Numbered from the stretch's first letter, positions 25,341 through 32,535 are shown. The stretch: DNA of 42,364 nucleotides from Stercoripulliclostridium_A sp963642145 (GCA_963642145.1 CAVIFU010000010.1:1-42364); one strand, 5' to 3'. The notes: generated from the letters alone by a model not told the origin. Translations and numbers: made by a program.

Positions 25341-26161
25341 ACGGGGTCTGCCTTGGCGCAGAGATTGTGCAACCCGGTATCTTCGCGGTGAGTGGCGTCG
25401 TACGGCGTAATGCGATGCGGTGGCAGAGTATTAGCCATGGACTCTATTTCGTCCATGATATATTTTGCGATTTCCTGCGAATCCTTTTTGAAATTTTCGA
25501 ACTTCTCTATTACTTTGACATGCCCGTACATTACTTTTTTGAGGCTTTCGCAGACGTAAACGGGGACGATGCCCACGGGCTTATGATATTTTTCCACAAA
25601 GAGTTTTGCTGCGTAAGCCACTCCGGTTTTTACTTGGTTGACAAAGCGGTATCCTTCCGCCGGGTCTTTCCACTCGGGGTAGAGGACGATGTCGAGCCCT
25701 TCGTTGAGGGTAAGAGCGGATTTTTCAAACGTCTTGCGCACGCGAGCGTCGTAGTACACGGGAATGGGCTGTTGGCTACGGACTATGCACGCCATCGGTA
25801 TCGACAGTAAGCAGGCAATCGGGAAAAGCAACGCCGTTACCCATTTACTTTTTACGTTGCAGACGTTTTTGATCAGGTGCATGGGCATTGAGCGAACGCG
25901 GATAATCGTGTCCACACTCCAAACGCGACTTTTGCGCTTATGCACTTTGTCCATGGCAATCGGTCCGAAGTCGCAGGCGTGGTTAGGGCAAATCAAGAGA
26001 GGCAAATCTTCGGGAAGAGGTTCTGCGTAAGTAGCCTTGACTCCGCGCGCCCTGATCGCGCACAATATTTTGCGCGCCAAGCGCGATATGGGGTAGATGT
26101 GCTTTATATTTGTTCCTTCGTCGTGATACGGCGAGTAATATTTTTTTGTTCGTTCAACCAT
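25337..26161 (-). CDS. PlsC-like acyltransferase (lysophospholipid acyltransferase family, divergent)
   Basis: This 274-residue protein resembles 1-acylglycerol-3-phosphate acyltransferases, membrane-associated enzymes of phospholipid synthesis. The evidence is PNHACDFGP at residues 59-67, corresponding to the catalytic NH-x4-D block, and LYPEWKDPAEG near residue 160, corresponding to the FPEG block. An F-x3-K-x-G-style segment and an IVPVY strand follow. The spacing is unusual: aspartate follows histidine after two residues (HACD), not four as in the canonical HX4D. A hydrophobic stretch near residues 105-130 may contact the membrane. The ATG has AGGAG a few bases upstream and a strong own promoter. 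Enzymatic activity and substrate are inferred from family resemblance only. Confidence 0.7.
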   Translation of the reverse strand: MVERTKKYYSPYHDEGTNIKHIYPISRLARKILCAIRARGVKATYAEPLPEDLPLLICPNHACDFGPIAMDKVHKRKSRVWSVDTIIRVRSMPMHLIKNVCNVKSKWVTALLFPIACLLSIPMACIVRSQQPIPVYYDARVRKTFEKSALTLNEGLDIVLYPEWKDPAEGYRFVNQVKTGVAYAAKLFVEKYHKPVGIVPVYVCESLKKVMYGHVKVIEKFENFKKDSQEIAKYIMDEIESMANTLPPHRITPYDATHREDTGLHNLCAKADPV

Positions 26162-26178
26162 TTTTAGCTCCTACGATA

Positions 26179-26207
26179 ATTATAAAACCGCGCGTTGCGT
26201 TTGTCAA
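26179..26207 (-). promoter_or_regulatory. Consensus promoter of the acyltransferase gene
   Basis: On the minus strand TTGACA (26207-26202) and TATAAT (26184-26179) are separated by exactly 17 bp, a perfect sigma-A consensus. The predicted start is about 26172, giving a short leader that carries the AGGAG ribosome binding site. Confidence 0.85.
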
Positions 26208-26279
26208 CACCGACCGATTACATAAATATGATACCACCGGAATATTACGACGCGCTTAAACAATCGTTACAAATTCATT

Positions 26280-26301
26280 ACGTTTAATCAAACGTTTGAT
26301 T
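26280..26301. promoter_or_regulatory. Nested palindromes at the permease promoter (candidate operator)
   Basis: AATCAAACGTTTGATT at 26286-26301 is a perfect 16-bp palindrome whose right end is the -35 hexamer of the permease promoter. It overlaps a second inverted repeat, ACGTTT-AATC-AAACGT, at 26280-26295. A DNA-binding protein here would compete with RNA polymerase. The neighbouring Crp/Fnr-type regulator is one candidate. Confidence 0.55.
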
Positions 26302-26324
26302 TTGCACCCGAAAGGTACTATAAT
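26296..26324 (+). promoter_or_regulatory. Promoter of the ArsB/NhaD-type permease gene
   Basis: TTGATT at 26296-26301 and a perfect TATAAT at 26319-26324 are separated by 17 bp. The expected start is about 26331, some 22 nt before the ATG, which leaves room for the GGAGAGG ribosome binding site. Confidence 0.75.
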
Positions 26325-26352
26325 TTACATTCGTTAGCGGAGAGGAATCAAG

Positions 26353-27693
26353 ATGGTAACGTCTGTTTGTTTAAGCGCGGTAGCCGTTCTCGGAACGGTT
26401 GCCTCCATAGTATTTATACCGGAAGTCCGCGTCAAGGGCAAAAGGATACCGGTGTTTTGGGTAATCCCGTTTTTGGTGGCGGTCGTACTCATCATAATCG
26501 GTGCGCCTACGATGTCGGAGGTATTTCACGGTTTGACGGAAGATATGTTCTCCATGTTTCACGGCAGAACGTCCGTCAATCCCGTCAAAATATTGATGTT
26601 GTTTTTCGGTATGACGGCGGTATCGGTATTTTTGGACGAAGCCGGCGTATTCCGTTATCTTGCCACTCGTTCGGCGGCTCTTGCAGGGCATAGCCAAAAG
26701 AAGTTGTTTTTCATACTGTACGCGATAGTGTCGTTGCTGACGATATTTACCTCAAACGATATAATCGTTTTGACGTTTACGCCGTTTATAGTATATTTCT
26801 GCAAGAACGCCAAAATTTCGCCGATACCTTACCTCGTGTCCGAGTTTGTGGCGGCAAACACGTTCTCCATGCTCTTCATCATAGGCAACCCGACGAACAT
26901 TTACCTTGCTGAGAGTTACGGATTGACTTTCGGCGCGTACTTCAAGGTCATGGCAATACCTACGGTATTCGGCGGATGTACGGCTCTTTGCGTTTTGTAC
27001 CTCTTATTCCGTAAAAAGCTTTCGGAACCCGTTTCGAGCGATGATTTTGAAGTCGCGAGTATTCGTGACAAAGCCAATGCCGTGTTCGGCACGATACTTC
27101 TTGTTGTCTGCCTCGTCTTTTTGGTGGTTGCCGATTACGTCGGCATCGAGATGTGGGCGGTGGCAACCGTTGCTCTTATTCTGCTTGTCGTAGGCGCTCT
27201 TATCGTGTCGGCGGCGGAAAAACGTCCGCCCGAGGCACTTAAAAACGTCTTCAAAAGGTTACCGTACGAGCTCATACCGTTTGTGCTTTCCATGTTCATA
27301 ATAGTGTTGTCGTTGAAGCGCGCGGGAGTTGCCGACGTAATTGCACAAGCGTTCAACTCATTGGGCGGAGAATTCGACATTCTGACCTACGGCGTGGCGT
27401 CAACTTTGGTGGCAAACTTAATCAATAATATTCCCATGAGCGTGTTGTTTACGGCAATTACGGAGATGTCTTCCCCTTATGCAGTATTCGCTTCCGTTGC
27501 AGGCTCCAATATCGGCGCCTTCCTGACTCCGGTAGGCGCGCTCGCCGGCATAATGTTTACGGGGCTCTTGAAATCGCTCGACGTGCGCTATACGTTTACG
27601 GATTTCATCAAATACGGCGTAGCCGTCGCCGTTCCCACGTTGTGCGCAACGCTGATAGGGCTTTACGCGTCTTACGGGCTTGATTGTATTTGA
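26353..27693 (+). CDS. ArsB/NhaD-type (ion transporter superfamily) permease
   Basis: This is a 446-residue, highly hydrophobic inner-membrane protein with about 11-12 predicted membrane segments. It resembles the ArsB/NhaD and citrate-transporter (IT) superfamily. Characteristic blocks are FTSNDIIVLTFTPF near residue 135 and FIIGNPTNIYLAESYG near residue 178. A corresponding block in the second half is ANLINNIPMSVLFT, followed by GSNIGAFLTPVGALAG, which reflects the internal inverted duplication of this fold. Family members export arsenite, exchange Na+/H+ or carry dicarboxylates. The sequence does not decide among these, and no ars genes are adjacent. It has its own promoter and lies 43 nt upstream of a Crp/Fnr-type regulator gene. 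Confidence 0.8.
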   Translation: MVTSVCLSAVAVLGTVASIVFIPEVRVKGKRIPVFWVIPFLVAVVLIIIGAPTMSEVFHGLTEDMFSMFHGRTSVNPVKILMLFFGMTAVSVFLDEAGVFRYLATRSAALAGHSQKKLFFILYAIVSLLTIFTSNDIIVLTFTPFIVYFCKNAKISPIPYLVSEFVAANTFSMLFIIGNPTNIYLAESYGLTFGAYFKVMAIPTVFGGCTALCVLYLLFRKKLSEPVSSDDFEVASIRDKANAVFGTILLVVCLVFLVVADYVGIEMWAVATVALILLVVGALIVSAAEKRPPEALKNVFKRLPYELIPFVLSMFIIVLSLKRAGVADVIAQAFNSLGGEFDILTYGVASTLVANLINNIPMSVLFTAITEMSSPYAVFASVAGSNIGAFLTPVGALAGIMFTGLLKSLDVRYTFTDFIKYGVAVAVPTLCATLIGLYASYGLDCI

Positions 27694-27708
27694 AAAATGT
27701 GTTATATT
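27680..27708 (+). promoter_or_regulatory. Promoter of the Crp/Fnr-type regulator gene
   Basis: TTGATT at 27680-27685 and TATATT at 27703-27708 are separated by 17 bp. The -35 element lies within the last codons of the permease gene. The predicted start is about 27715, some 22 nt before the ATG. Confidence 0.6.
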
Positions 27709-27736
27709 AAATATAGCGTCGCAATGGGAAGAGTTT

Positions 27737-28396
27737 ATGGATAAATATCTACCGGTAATCTGCAAAATCAAACTCTTTGACGGCATAGACGTAGAGGAAG
27801 TGCCGACACTGCTTGCGTGCTTCAAAGCAAGGGTGCGCAGGTATCGGCGCGGAGAGTACGTTTTGCGCCAAGGCGAACCGATAGACGAAGTTGCCGTCGT
27901 GTTGGAAGGCGCGCTCCATATCCAATACGACGATTACTGGGGCAACAGAAGTATTCTCGGGCAACTCGGCGTCGGAGATATGTTCGGAGAAGCATACGTG
28001 TTTTCCGACGGAACGAAGCTGATGAACGACGTCGTCGCGGTGGAGGACAGCGCGGTTATGTTTATGAACGCCCAAAACGTCGTTACGGCATGCGCTTCGG
28101 CTTGCGCGTCGCACAACACTGTTATTCGCAACATGTTCTTTGTGCTTGCCGCCAAGAACAGGAACCTTGTGCAAAAGCTCGGCTACGTATCCAAACGCTC
28201 TACGCGTGAAAAACTCATCGCGTACCTATCGCAAGAAGCCAAAAGACAAGGGCGATCCGATATAGAGATAACCTTCAATCGCCAACAGCTTGCCGACTTC
28301 CTTGCCGTAGACAGGAGCGCGATGTCCAAAGAGTTATGCAAAATGCGTGACGAAGGACTGCTGACGTTCCGCAAAAATTCCTTCAGATTGTTGTAA
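27737..28396 (+). CDS. Crp/Fnr-family transcriptional regulator
   Basis: A 219-residue regulator. Residues from about 10 to 125 form a cyclic-nucleotide-binding-type beta-roll (YVLRQGEPIDEVAVVLEGALHI, then LGVGDMFGEAYVF). A dimerisation helix follows, and a Crp-type winged helix begins near residue 170 (FNRQQLADFLAVDRSAMSKELCKMRDEG). I chose the ATG at 27737 because a purine-rich GGGAAGAG precedes it and the longer frame would start within the promoter. The cysteines (two in a CASACASHN stretch near 115-120) do not form the N-terminal Fnr iron-sulfur pattern, so the effector is unknown. The position directly upstream of the ferredoxin and rubrerythrin genes suggests it controls a redox-stress response. 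Confidence 0.85.
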   Translation: MDKYLPVICKIKLFDGIDVEEVPTLLACFKARVRRYRRGEYVLRQGEPIDEVAVVLEGALHIQYDDYWGNRSILGQLGVGDMFGEAYVFSDGTKLMNDVVAVEDSAVMFMNAQNVVTACASACASHNTVIRNMFFVLAAKNRNLVQKLGYVSKRSTREKLIAYLSQEAKRQGRSDIEITFNRQQLADFLAVDRSAMSKELCKMRDEGLLTFRKNSFRLL

Positions 28397-28424
28397 AAAA
28401 TTCATATTCCGTTGTTTTTACAAC
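28390..28424. repeat. AT-rich inverted repeat at the 3' end of the regulator gene
   Basis: GTTGTAAAAA (28390-28399) and TTTTTACAAC (28415-28424) are perfect inverted 10-bp arms around 15 nt. The left arm includes the regulator stop codon. The stem is too AT-rich and lacks a suitable T-run for a good intrinsic terminator. It may be a weak terminator or a protein-binding site. Confidence 0.4.
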
Positions 28425-28430
28425 CGACAG

Positions 28431-28452
28431 ATTCTACATCACGGTGTAGAAT
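28431..28452. promoter_or_regulatory. Operator-like palindrome over the ferredoxin gene promoter
   Basis: ATTCTACA (28431-28438) and TGTAGAAT (28445-28452) are perfect 8-bp arms separated by 6 nt, a geometry typical of dimeric winged-helix regulators such as the Crp/Fnr family. The right arm contains TAGAAT, the best -10 candidate (28447-28452). With a 17-bp spacer, the -35 element would be the weak CCGACA at 28424-28429. Binding here would cover the promoter core, so repression fits better than classical activation. Confidence 0.6.
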
Positions 28453-28476
28453 GTAAATAAAAAAAGGAGAACGAAT

Positions 28477-29217
28477 ATGAAAAGAAAAATTATCAAAATA
28501 GACGAAGAAAAATGCAACGGTTGCGGAGCATGCGCCAACGCTTGCCATGAAGGCGCCATCGAGATGGTCAACGGCAAAGCAAAACTTACTCGCGACGATT
28601 ATTGCGACGGGTTCGGCGATTGCTTGCCCGCTTGCCCTACCGGCGCGATAACTTTTGAAGAGAGGGAAGCCGCGGCTTACGACGAGGCTGCCGTAATCAA
28701 GAATAAGCAAGAGAAGATGCAAAAGGCAGTCATGTCCGGCAAGTTCGGAGGCGCGCACGCTCATCACGACGGTTGCCCCGGGCACAAAGCGCAATTACTC
28801 CACGCTCACGAAGAAGAGGTCAAGGAGGACGCTCCTTGCAAGAAGGCCGTATCGAGGCTCGGACAATGGCCCTGCCAAATCAAGCTCGTGAACCCTTCCG
28901 CGCCTTACTTTGACGGAGCCAAGTTGCTTGTGGCGGCGGATTGCACGGCGTACGCATATGCAAATATGCACGAAGACTTCATGAAGGGCAAGATAACCCT
29001 TATAGGATGCCCTAAACTGGACGCGGTAGATTATGCCGATAAACTTACCGAGATAATAGCTTGCAACGATATAAAGAGCGTTACCGTTCTCCGGATGGAA
29101 GTGCCCTGCTGCGGCGGAATAGAGAACGCCGTCAAAAAAGCATTGCAAGACAGCGGCAAATTTATTCCGTGGCAAGTTGTGACGATATCTATAGACGGAG
29201 CTGTTCTCGATAGATAA
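28477..29217 (+). CDS. 4Fe-4S ferredoxin-domain protein
   Basis: A 246-residue iron-sulfur protein. The N-terminus carries two ferredoxin-type cluster motifs: CNGCGACANAC (residues 12-22) and the variant CDGFGDCLPACP (near 46-57). A His-rich linker (AHAHHDGCPGH) and a conserved C-terminal region with further cysteines (LIGCPKLD, VPCCGG) follow. The family is widespread in anaerobic Clostridia, often beside Crp/Fnr-type regulators. An electron-transfer or redox-sensing role is inferred and its partner is unknown. AAAGGAGA precedes the ATG. Rubrerythrin follows after 22 nt, so the two are probably one operon controlled from the palindromic promoter. Confidence 0.85.
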   Translation: MKRKIIKIDEEKCNGCGACANACHEGAIEMVNGKAKLTRDDYCDGFGDCLPACPTGAITFEEREAAAYDEAAVIKNKQEKMQKAVMSGKFGGAHAHHDGCPGHKAQLLHAHEEEVKEDAPCKKAVSRLGQWPCQIKLVNPSAPYFDGAKLLVAADCTAYAYANMHEDFMKGKITLIGCPKLDAVDYADKLTEIIACNDIKSVTVLRMEVPCCGGIENAVKKALQDSGKFIPWQVVTISIDGAVLDR

Positions 29218-29239
29218 ATAAAATAAACGGAGGCACACA

Positions 29240-29809
29240 ATGGCAGAAAAGCTAAACACGAACGATCAACCCAAGACCAAGTATTCCGGCACTCAAACGG
29301 AAAAGAATTTGGAAGCGGCATTCGCCGGCGAAAGCCAAGCGCGCAATAAGTATACTTATTTTGCGTCTGTTGCGAAAAAAGAAGGCTACGAACAAATATC
29401 CGCTCTGTTCCTGAAAACGGCAGAGAACGAGAAAGAGCACGCCAAACTTTGGTTCAAGGAGCTTAAAGGCATAGGTAACACCGTAGAGAATTTGAACGCG
29501 GCGGCGGACGGAGAAAACTACGAGTGGACAGATATGTACGAGGGTTTTGCAAAGACTGCCGAAGAAGAAGGTTTCCCGGATCTTGCCAAACGTTTCCGCC
29601 TTGTGGGCGCAATCGAGAAGCATCACGAAGAAAGATACCGCGCATTGCTCAGTAACATAGAAACGGCAAGCGTATTCAAAAAGTCCACCGTCAAGGTATG
29701 GGAATGCCGCAACTGCGGACACATAGTAGTAGGGGAATCCGCACCCGAAGTATGCCCGGCATGCAACCATCCGCAAAGCTACTTTGAAGTGCACGCCGAT
29801 AACTATTGA
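29240..29809 (+). CDS. rbr: Rubrerythrin
   Basis: Rubrerythrin is a cytosolic non-haem diiron peroxidase that reduces hydrogen peroxide in anaerobes using electrons delivered through its rubredoxin domain. The N-terminal four-helix ferritin-like domain shows the ligand motifs EAAFAGESQARNKY, ENEKEHAK and EKHHEERY, and the C-terminal rubredoxin-like knuckles are CRNCG and CPACNH (residues from about 154). The 189-residue length is typical. GGAGG lies 8 nt before the ATG. The gene follows the ferredoxin-like gene closely, and the neighbouring iron-sulfur protein could be part of its electron supply. A strong terminator ends the unit. Confidence 0.95.
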   Translation: MAEKLNTNDQPKTKYSGTQTEKNLEAAFAGESQARNKYTYFASVAKKEGYEQISALFLKTAENEKEHAKLWFKELKGIGNTVENLNAAADGENYEWTDMYEGFAKTAEEEGFPDLAKRFRLVGAIEKHHEERYRALLSNIETASVFKKSTVKVWECRNCGHIVVGESAPEVCPACNHPQSYFEVHADNY

Positions 29810-29833
29810 TAATATAAGTAATCTACGATAAGC

Positions 29834-29867
29834 AAAGAACCGTCAAAAATCATGACGGTTCTTTTTT
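29834..29867 (+). terminator. Intrinsic terminator after rubrerythrin
   Basis: AAAGAACCGTCA (29834-29845) pairs perfectly with TGACGGTTCTTT (29853-29864) around a 7-nt loop, and a T-run extends to 29867. The flanking A-tract makes it potentially active on the opposite strand too, for the convergent metal ATPase operon. Confidence 0.9.
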
Positions 29868-29911
29868 ATAAAGTCAAAGAGTCTATTGACATTTTGTCGG
29901 CAAAGAGCCAT

Positions 29912-29957
29912 TCTTATTCCGAAAAAAGTCAGCAAACTGCATTTTCTCGGAATAAGA
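29912..29957. repeat. Long inverted repeat between convergent operons
   Basis: TCTTATTCCGA (29912-29922) and TCGGAATAAGA (29947-29957) are perfect inverted arms. The 24-nt interior offers additional A/T and CAG/CTG pairing. It lies just beyond the stop of the metal ATPase gene and 45 bp beyond the rubrerythrin terminator, with no adjacent T-run. It may be an mRNA 3'-end stabiliser for the minus-strand operon. Confidence 0.5.
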
Positions 29958-29972
29958 GCGCATGTCGCCGCG

Positions 29973-31901
29973 TTATTTGAGTTTGCCGTTCGCGCGCATG
30001 GCGTTGAGTATGGCTATTACCGCGACTCCTACGTCACCGAACACCGCAAACCACATGTTCGTTATGCCGAATGCGGATAGAATCAATATGAGCAGTTTGA
30101 CGCCGAGCGCGAAAAAGATGTTTTCGTATACTATGCGCATGGTTTTGCGCGAGATCTTTTTACCGTCGCTTATGCCTTTCAAATCGTCGTGCATCAGCAC
30201 TATGTCGGACGCTTCGATCGCCGCGTCTGAGCCCACTCCGCCCATAGCAATACCTATATCCGAACGCATAAGTACCGGCGCGTCGTTTATGCCGTCACCC
30301 ACAAAGCACAGTACGTCGTCCTTGCCTTTGTCGGCAAGCAAAAGTTCCACTTCGGCTACTTTATCTTGGGGCAGGAGAGAAGCTTTGTATGCGGTCAATC
30401 CCAACTCTTCCGCAACGCCCTTGGCAATGCGTTCGTTGTCGCCGGTAAGCATTATCGTCTTTGCGCCCATGGCGTTCAACGCGCTTATCGCGCTCTTACT
30501 CTCGGGCTTGATTTCATCGCTTATAAGGATGGAACCGATATATTCACGGTCCTTGGCAACGTATACCACGGTGCCTAAGCCTTCTTCTTTGACGTAGTCG
30601 ATGCCGTTTTGCTTCATCAGCTTGGCGTTACCGCAATAGATTGTGTATTCTCCGCGCGCTATGATGCCGTGTCCCGCAACGTCCTCTACGGCAAAGCCGT
30701 CTTGCGCGCAATCGCCGTATTCCGCTATTATGGACTTGGCGATAGGATGGTTGCTTCCGCTTTCCGCGATGGCAGCAAGCCTCAAAATCTCGTTTCGGGA
30801 TTCCTCGGGAGTGACTTTGGTTACCTTGAAGTTGCCTTTTGTCAGCGTACCCGTCTTATCGAATACGAATATGTCGGCTTTGTCGAATTTCTCCAAATAG
30901 TTACTGCCCTTAATAAGTATGCCGTTTTTGGAAGCGCCGCCGATGCCTGCAAAAAACGTCAGTGGTATAGATATGACCAACGCGCACGGACAGGACACTA
31001 CAAGAAAAGACAGCGCTCTATATATCCACTCCGACGGATTTTTGGTAATAAGGCTCGGTATCAGCGCAAGCAGAATAGCCGTTACTACCACGGTAGGCGT
31101 GTAGTAGCGCGCGAACTTGGTAATAAAGTTTTCCGCCTTGGATTTTTGGTTAGAGGCGTTTTCGACAAGATTGAGTATTTTGGAAACGGTCGAATCGTAG
31201 AAAACTCTTTCGACGCGTACCTCGATGGTGCCGCTTACGTTTACGGAGCCGCTTATGATGCTTTCGTTTTCACATATATCTCTCGGGATGGATTCGCCCG
31301 TCAACGCCTTGGTATCGAGAGTGGACTTTCCCTTGGTGACGACGCCGTCGAGGGGGACCTTTTCCCCGGGTTTGATGACGATGATTTCGCCTACCGAAAC
31401 TTCGGAAGGATCGACTGTCACGAGGACGCCGTCACGCAACACGTTGGCATAATCCGGACGAACGTCCATGAGGCTTGAAATATCCTTACGCGATCTGCCT
31501 ACGGCGTAGGACTGGAACCATTCGCCGACTTGATAGAACAGGAGTACGGCGCACGCTTCGTCGAATCCTTCGACTTCCGCGCCGGTAACTCCGCGATATA
31601 TCGCAAGCCCGAACGCGCCGAGAGTGGCGACAACCATTAGGAAGTTTTCGTCAAAAACTTGTCCGTGAGCGATATTCCTTGCCGCGCGCCACAATACGTC
31701 ATAGCCGATGAAGGCATATACGGCAAGGTACAGCCCGAACGCAAGCAGCCAACCGTAGTCGCCCGGGATGACGGTAGCCAAATTTTGCGCTCTGTCACCC
31801 ACGATCACGCCGACCAAGAGCTTATCGAACAGGATGAGCACGAGGAAAGCGGCAAGCGCGATTACGATGCGTATCAAGTTTTTTTTCTGTTTTCTCGTCA
31901 T
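29973..31901 (-). CDS. P1B-type heavy-metal ATPase (Zn/Cd/Pb exporter class)
   Basis: A 642-residue membrane pump that uses ATP to expel divalent heavy metals from the cytosol. The actuator motif TGES is at residues 201-204, the membrane metal site CPC at 304-306 and the phosphorylation motif DKTGT at 348-352. GDGINDAP follows. The last membrane segments carry a lysine and a D-V-G motif (GVKLLIL, FGDVGVAV), typical of the P1B-2 class that moves Zn2+, Cd2+ and Pb2+. Unlike many CadA/ZntA proteins it has no N-terminal HMA domain. That domain is encoded separately, 9 nt upstream. It is the third gene of the ArsR-HMA-ATPase operon. Confidence 0.9.
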   Translation of the reverse strand: MTRKQKKNLIRIVIALAAFLVLILFDKLLVGVIVGDRAQNLATVIPGDYGWLLAFGLYLAVYAFIGYDVLWRAARNIAHGQVFDENFLMVVATLGAFGLAIYRGVTGAEVEGFDEACAVLLFYQVGEWFQSYAVGRSRKDISSLMDVRPDYANVLRDGVLVTVDPSEVSVGEIIVIKPGEKVPLDGVVTKGKSTLDTKALTGESIPRDICENESIISGSVNVSGTIEVRVERVFYDSTVSKILNLVENASNQKSKAENFITKFARYYTPTVVVTAILLALIPSLITKNPSEWIYRALSFLVVSCPCALVISIPLTFFAGIGGASKNGILIKGSNYLEKFDKADIFVFDKTGTLTKGNFKVTKVTPEESRNEILRLAAIAESGSNHPIAKSIIAEYGDCAQDGFAVEDVAGHGIIARGEYTIYCGNAKLMKQNGIDYVKEEGLGTVVYVAKDREYIGSILISDEIKPESKSAISALNAMGAKTIMLTGDNERIAKGVAEELGLTAYKASLLPQDKVAEVELLLADKGKDDVLCFVGDGINDAPVLMRSDIGIAMGGVGSDAAIEASDIVLMHDDLKGISDGKKISRKTMRIVYENIFFALGVKLLILILSAFGITNMWFAVFGDVGVAVIAILNAMRANGKLK

Positions 31902-31910
31902 AGCGCGAAA

Positions 31911-32117
31911 CTAAATATCCATGTAGAAATCGGGTTCTATTCTTTTGGCGGCTTTGAGAGCCTTTTTGAGGACGGACTCGTCGTCAATGTCGAGGGTCAT
32001 TTTTTGAGTAATGAAGTTAATGGCGCAGGAGTTAACGCCGTCCACTTTGCTTATGGCGTCTTGGCATTTTTGGGCGCATATTGCGCAGTCGACTTCGATA
32101 TCGATAACCTTTTTCAT
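31911..32117 (-). CDS. Free-standing HMA heavy-metal-binding protein
   Basis: A 68-residue ferredoxin-fold metal carrier. The CxxC site C-A-I-C is at residues 11-14, within a VDCAICAQKC loop. I chose the ATG at 32117 because GGAGG lies 7 nt before it; the longer frame runs back into the repressor gene. Similar domains occur as N-terminal parts of P1B ATPases or as soluble chaperones. Lying between the metal sensor and an ATPase without its own HMA domain, it most likely hands metal to that pump or serves as its detached regulatory domain. Metal preference cannot be read with certainty from the motif. Confidence 0.85.
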   Translation of the reverse strand: MKKVIDIEVDCAICAQKCQDAISKVDGVNSCAINFITQKMTLDIDDESVLKKALKAAKRIEPDFYMDI

Positions 32118-32130
32118 AGTGAGCCTCCGA

Positions 32131-32490
32131 TTATTCTTTGATGTGCGATAGCGCACATTCATAAATTTTTGCGACGTGGTCGTCGTCCAAGGAGTAGTAA
32201 ACTTCTTTACCGCTCTTGCGTGATTTGACAAGCTTTGCCTGCCTTAGTATGCGTAATTGATGAGAAATGGATGATTTTGTCATATTCAGGCAGGAAGCGA
32301 TATCGCATACGCAAAGTTCGCTCAGCTCCAAGCAACTCAATATTTTGGTTCTGGTAGAGTCACCGAACACCTTGAAGAGCTCGGCTAAGTCAAAAACCGT
32401 GTCCTCATCCGGCATTTGCGCGCGGATGGCTTCAACAACCTCTTTGTGTACGTGGTCTATTTCGCATTCTGCAACGTAACGATCTTCCAT
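32131..32490 (-). CDS. ArsR/SmtB-family metal-sensing repressor
   Basis: A 119-residue winged-helix repressor that releases DNA on metal binding. Both classical metal sites can be read. The alpha3N-type site is ELCVC (cysteines 60 and 62) plus an N-terminal Cys9 with nearby His13/15, as in CadC. The alpha5-type site has Asp103-x-His105 and His116-x2-Glu119, with the same spacing as SmtB/CzrA. The recognition helix region is MTKSSISHQLRILR. The ATG at 32490 is preferred: AAGGAG ends 5 nt before it, and the in-frame GTG two codons upstream overlaps that ribosome binding site. It is the first gene of the operon and most likely autoregulates it through the adjacent operator. Zn, Cd or Pb are the expected inducers. 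Confidence 0.92.
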   Translation of the reverse strand: MEDRYVAECEIDHVHKEVVEAIRAQMPDEDTVFDLAELFKVFGDSTRTKILSCLELSELCVCDIASCLNMTKSSISHQLRILRQAKLVKSRKSGKEVYYSLDDDHVAKIYECALSHIKE

Positions 32491-32510
32491 AGTCACTCCT
32501 TTGTTTAACG

Positions 32511-32528
32511 GTTGAACAATTATTCAAC
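32511..32528. promoter_or_regulatory. ArsR/SmtB-type operator
   Basis: GTTGAA-CAATTA-TTCAAC is an inverted repeat matching the TGAA-N6-TTCA core of known SmtB/CadC/CzrA operators. It lies directly downstream of the -10 element, at or just beyond the expected transcription start. Repressor bound there would block initiation. Confidence 0.85.
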
Positions 32529-32535
32529 TATTCAT

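Noticed and set aside
26353..27693. Arsenite resistance operon
   Set aside because: The permease is ArsB-like, but there is no arsenic reductase, chaperone or ArsR gene adjacent. The ArsR gene in the window is linked to the Zn/Cd-type ATPase and has its own operator there.
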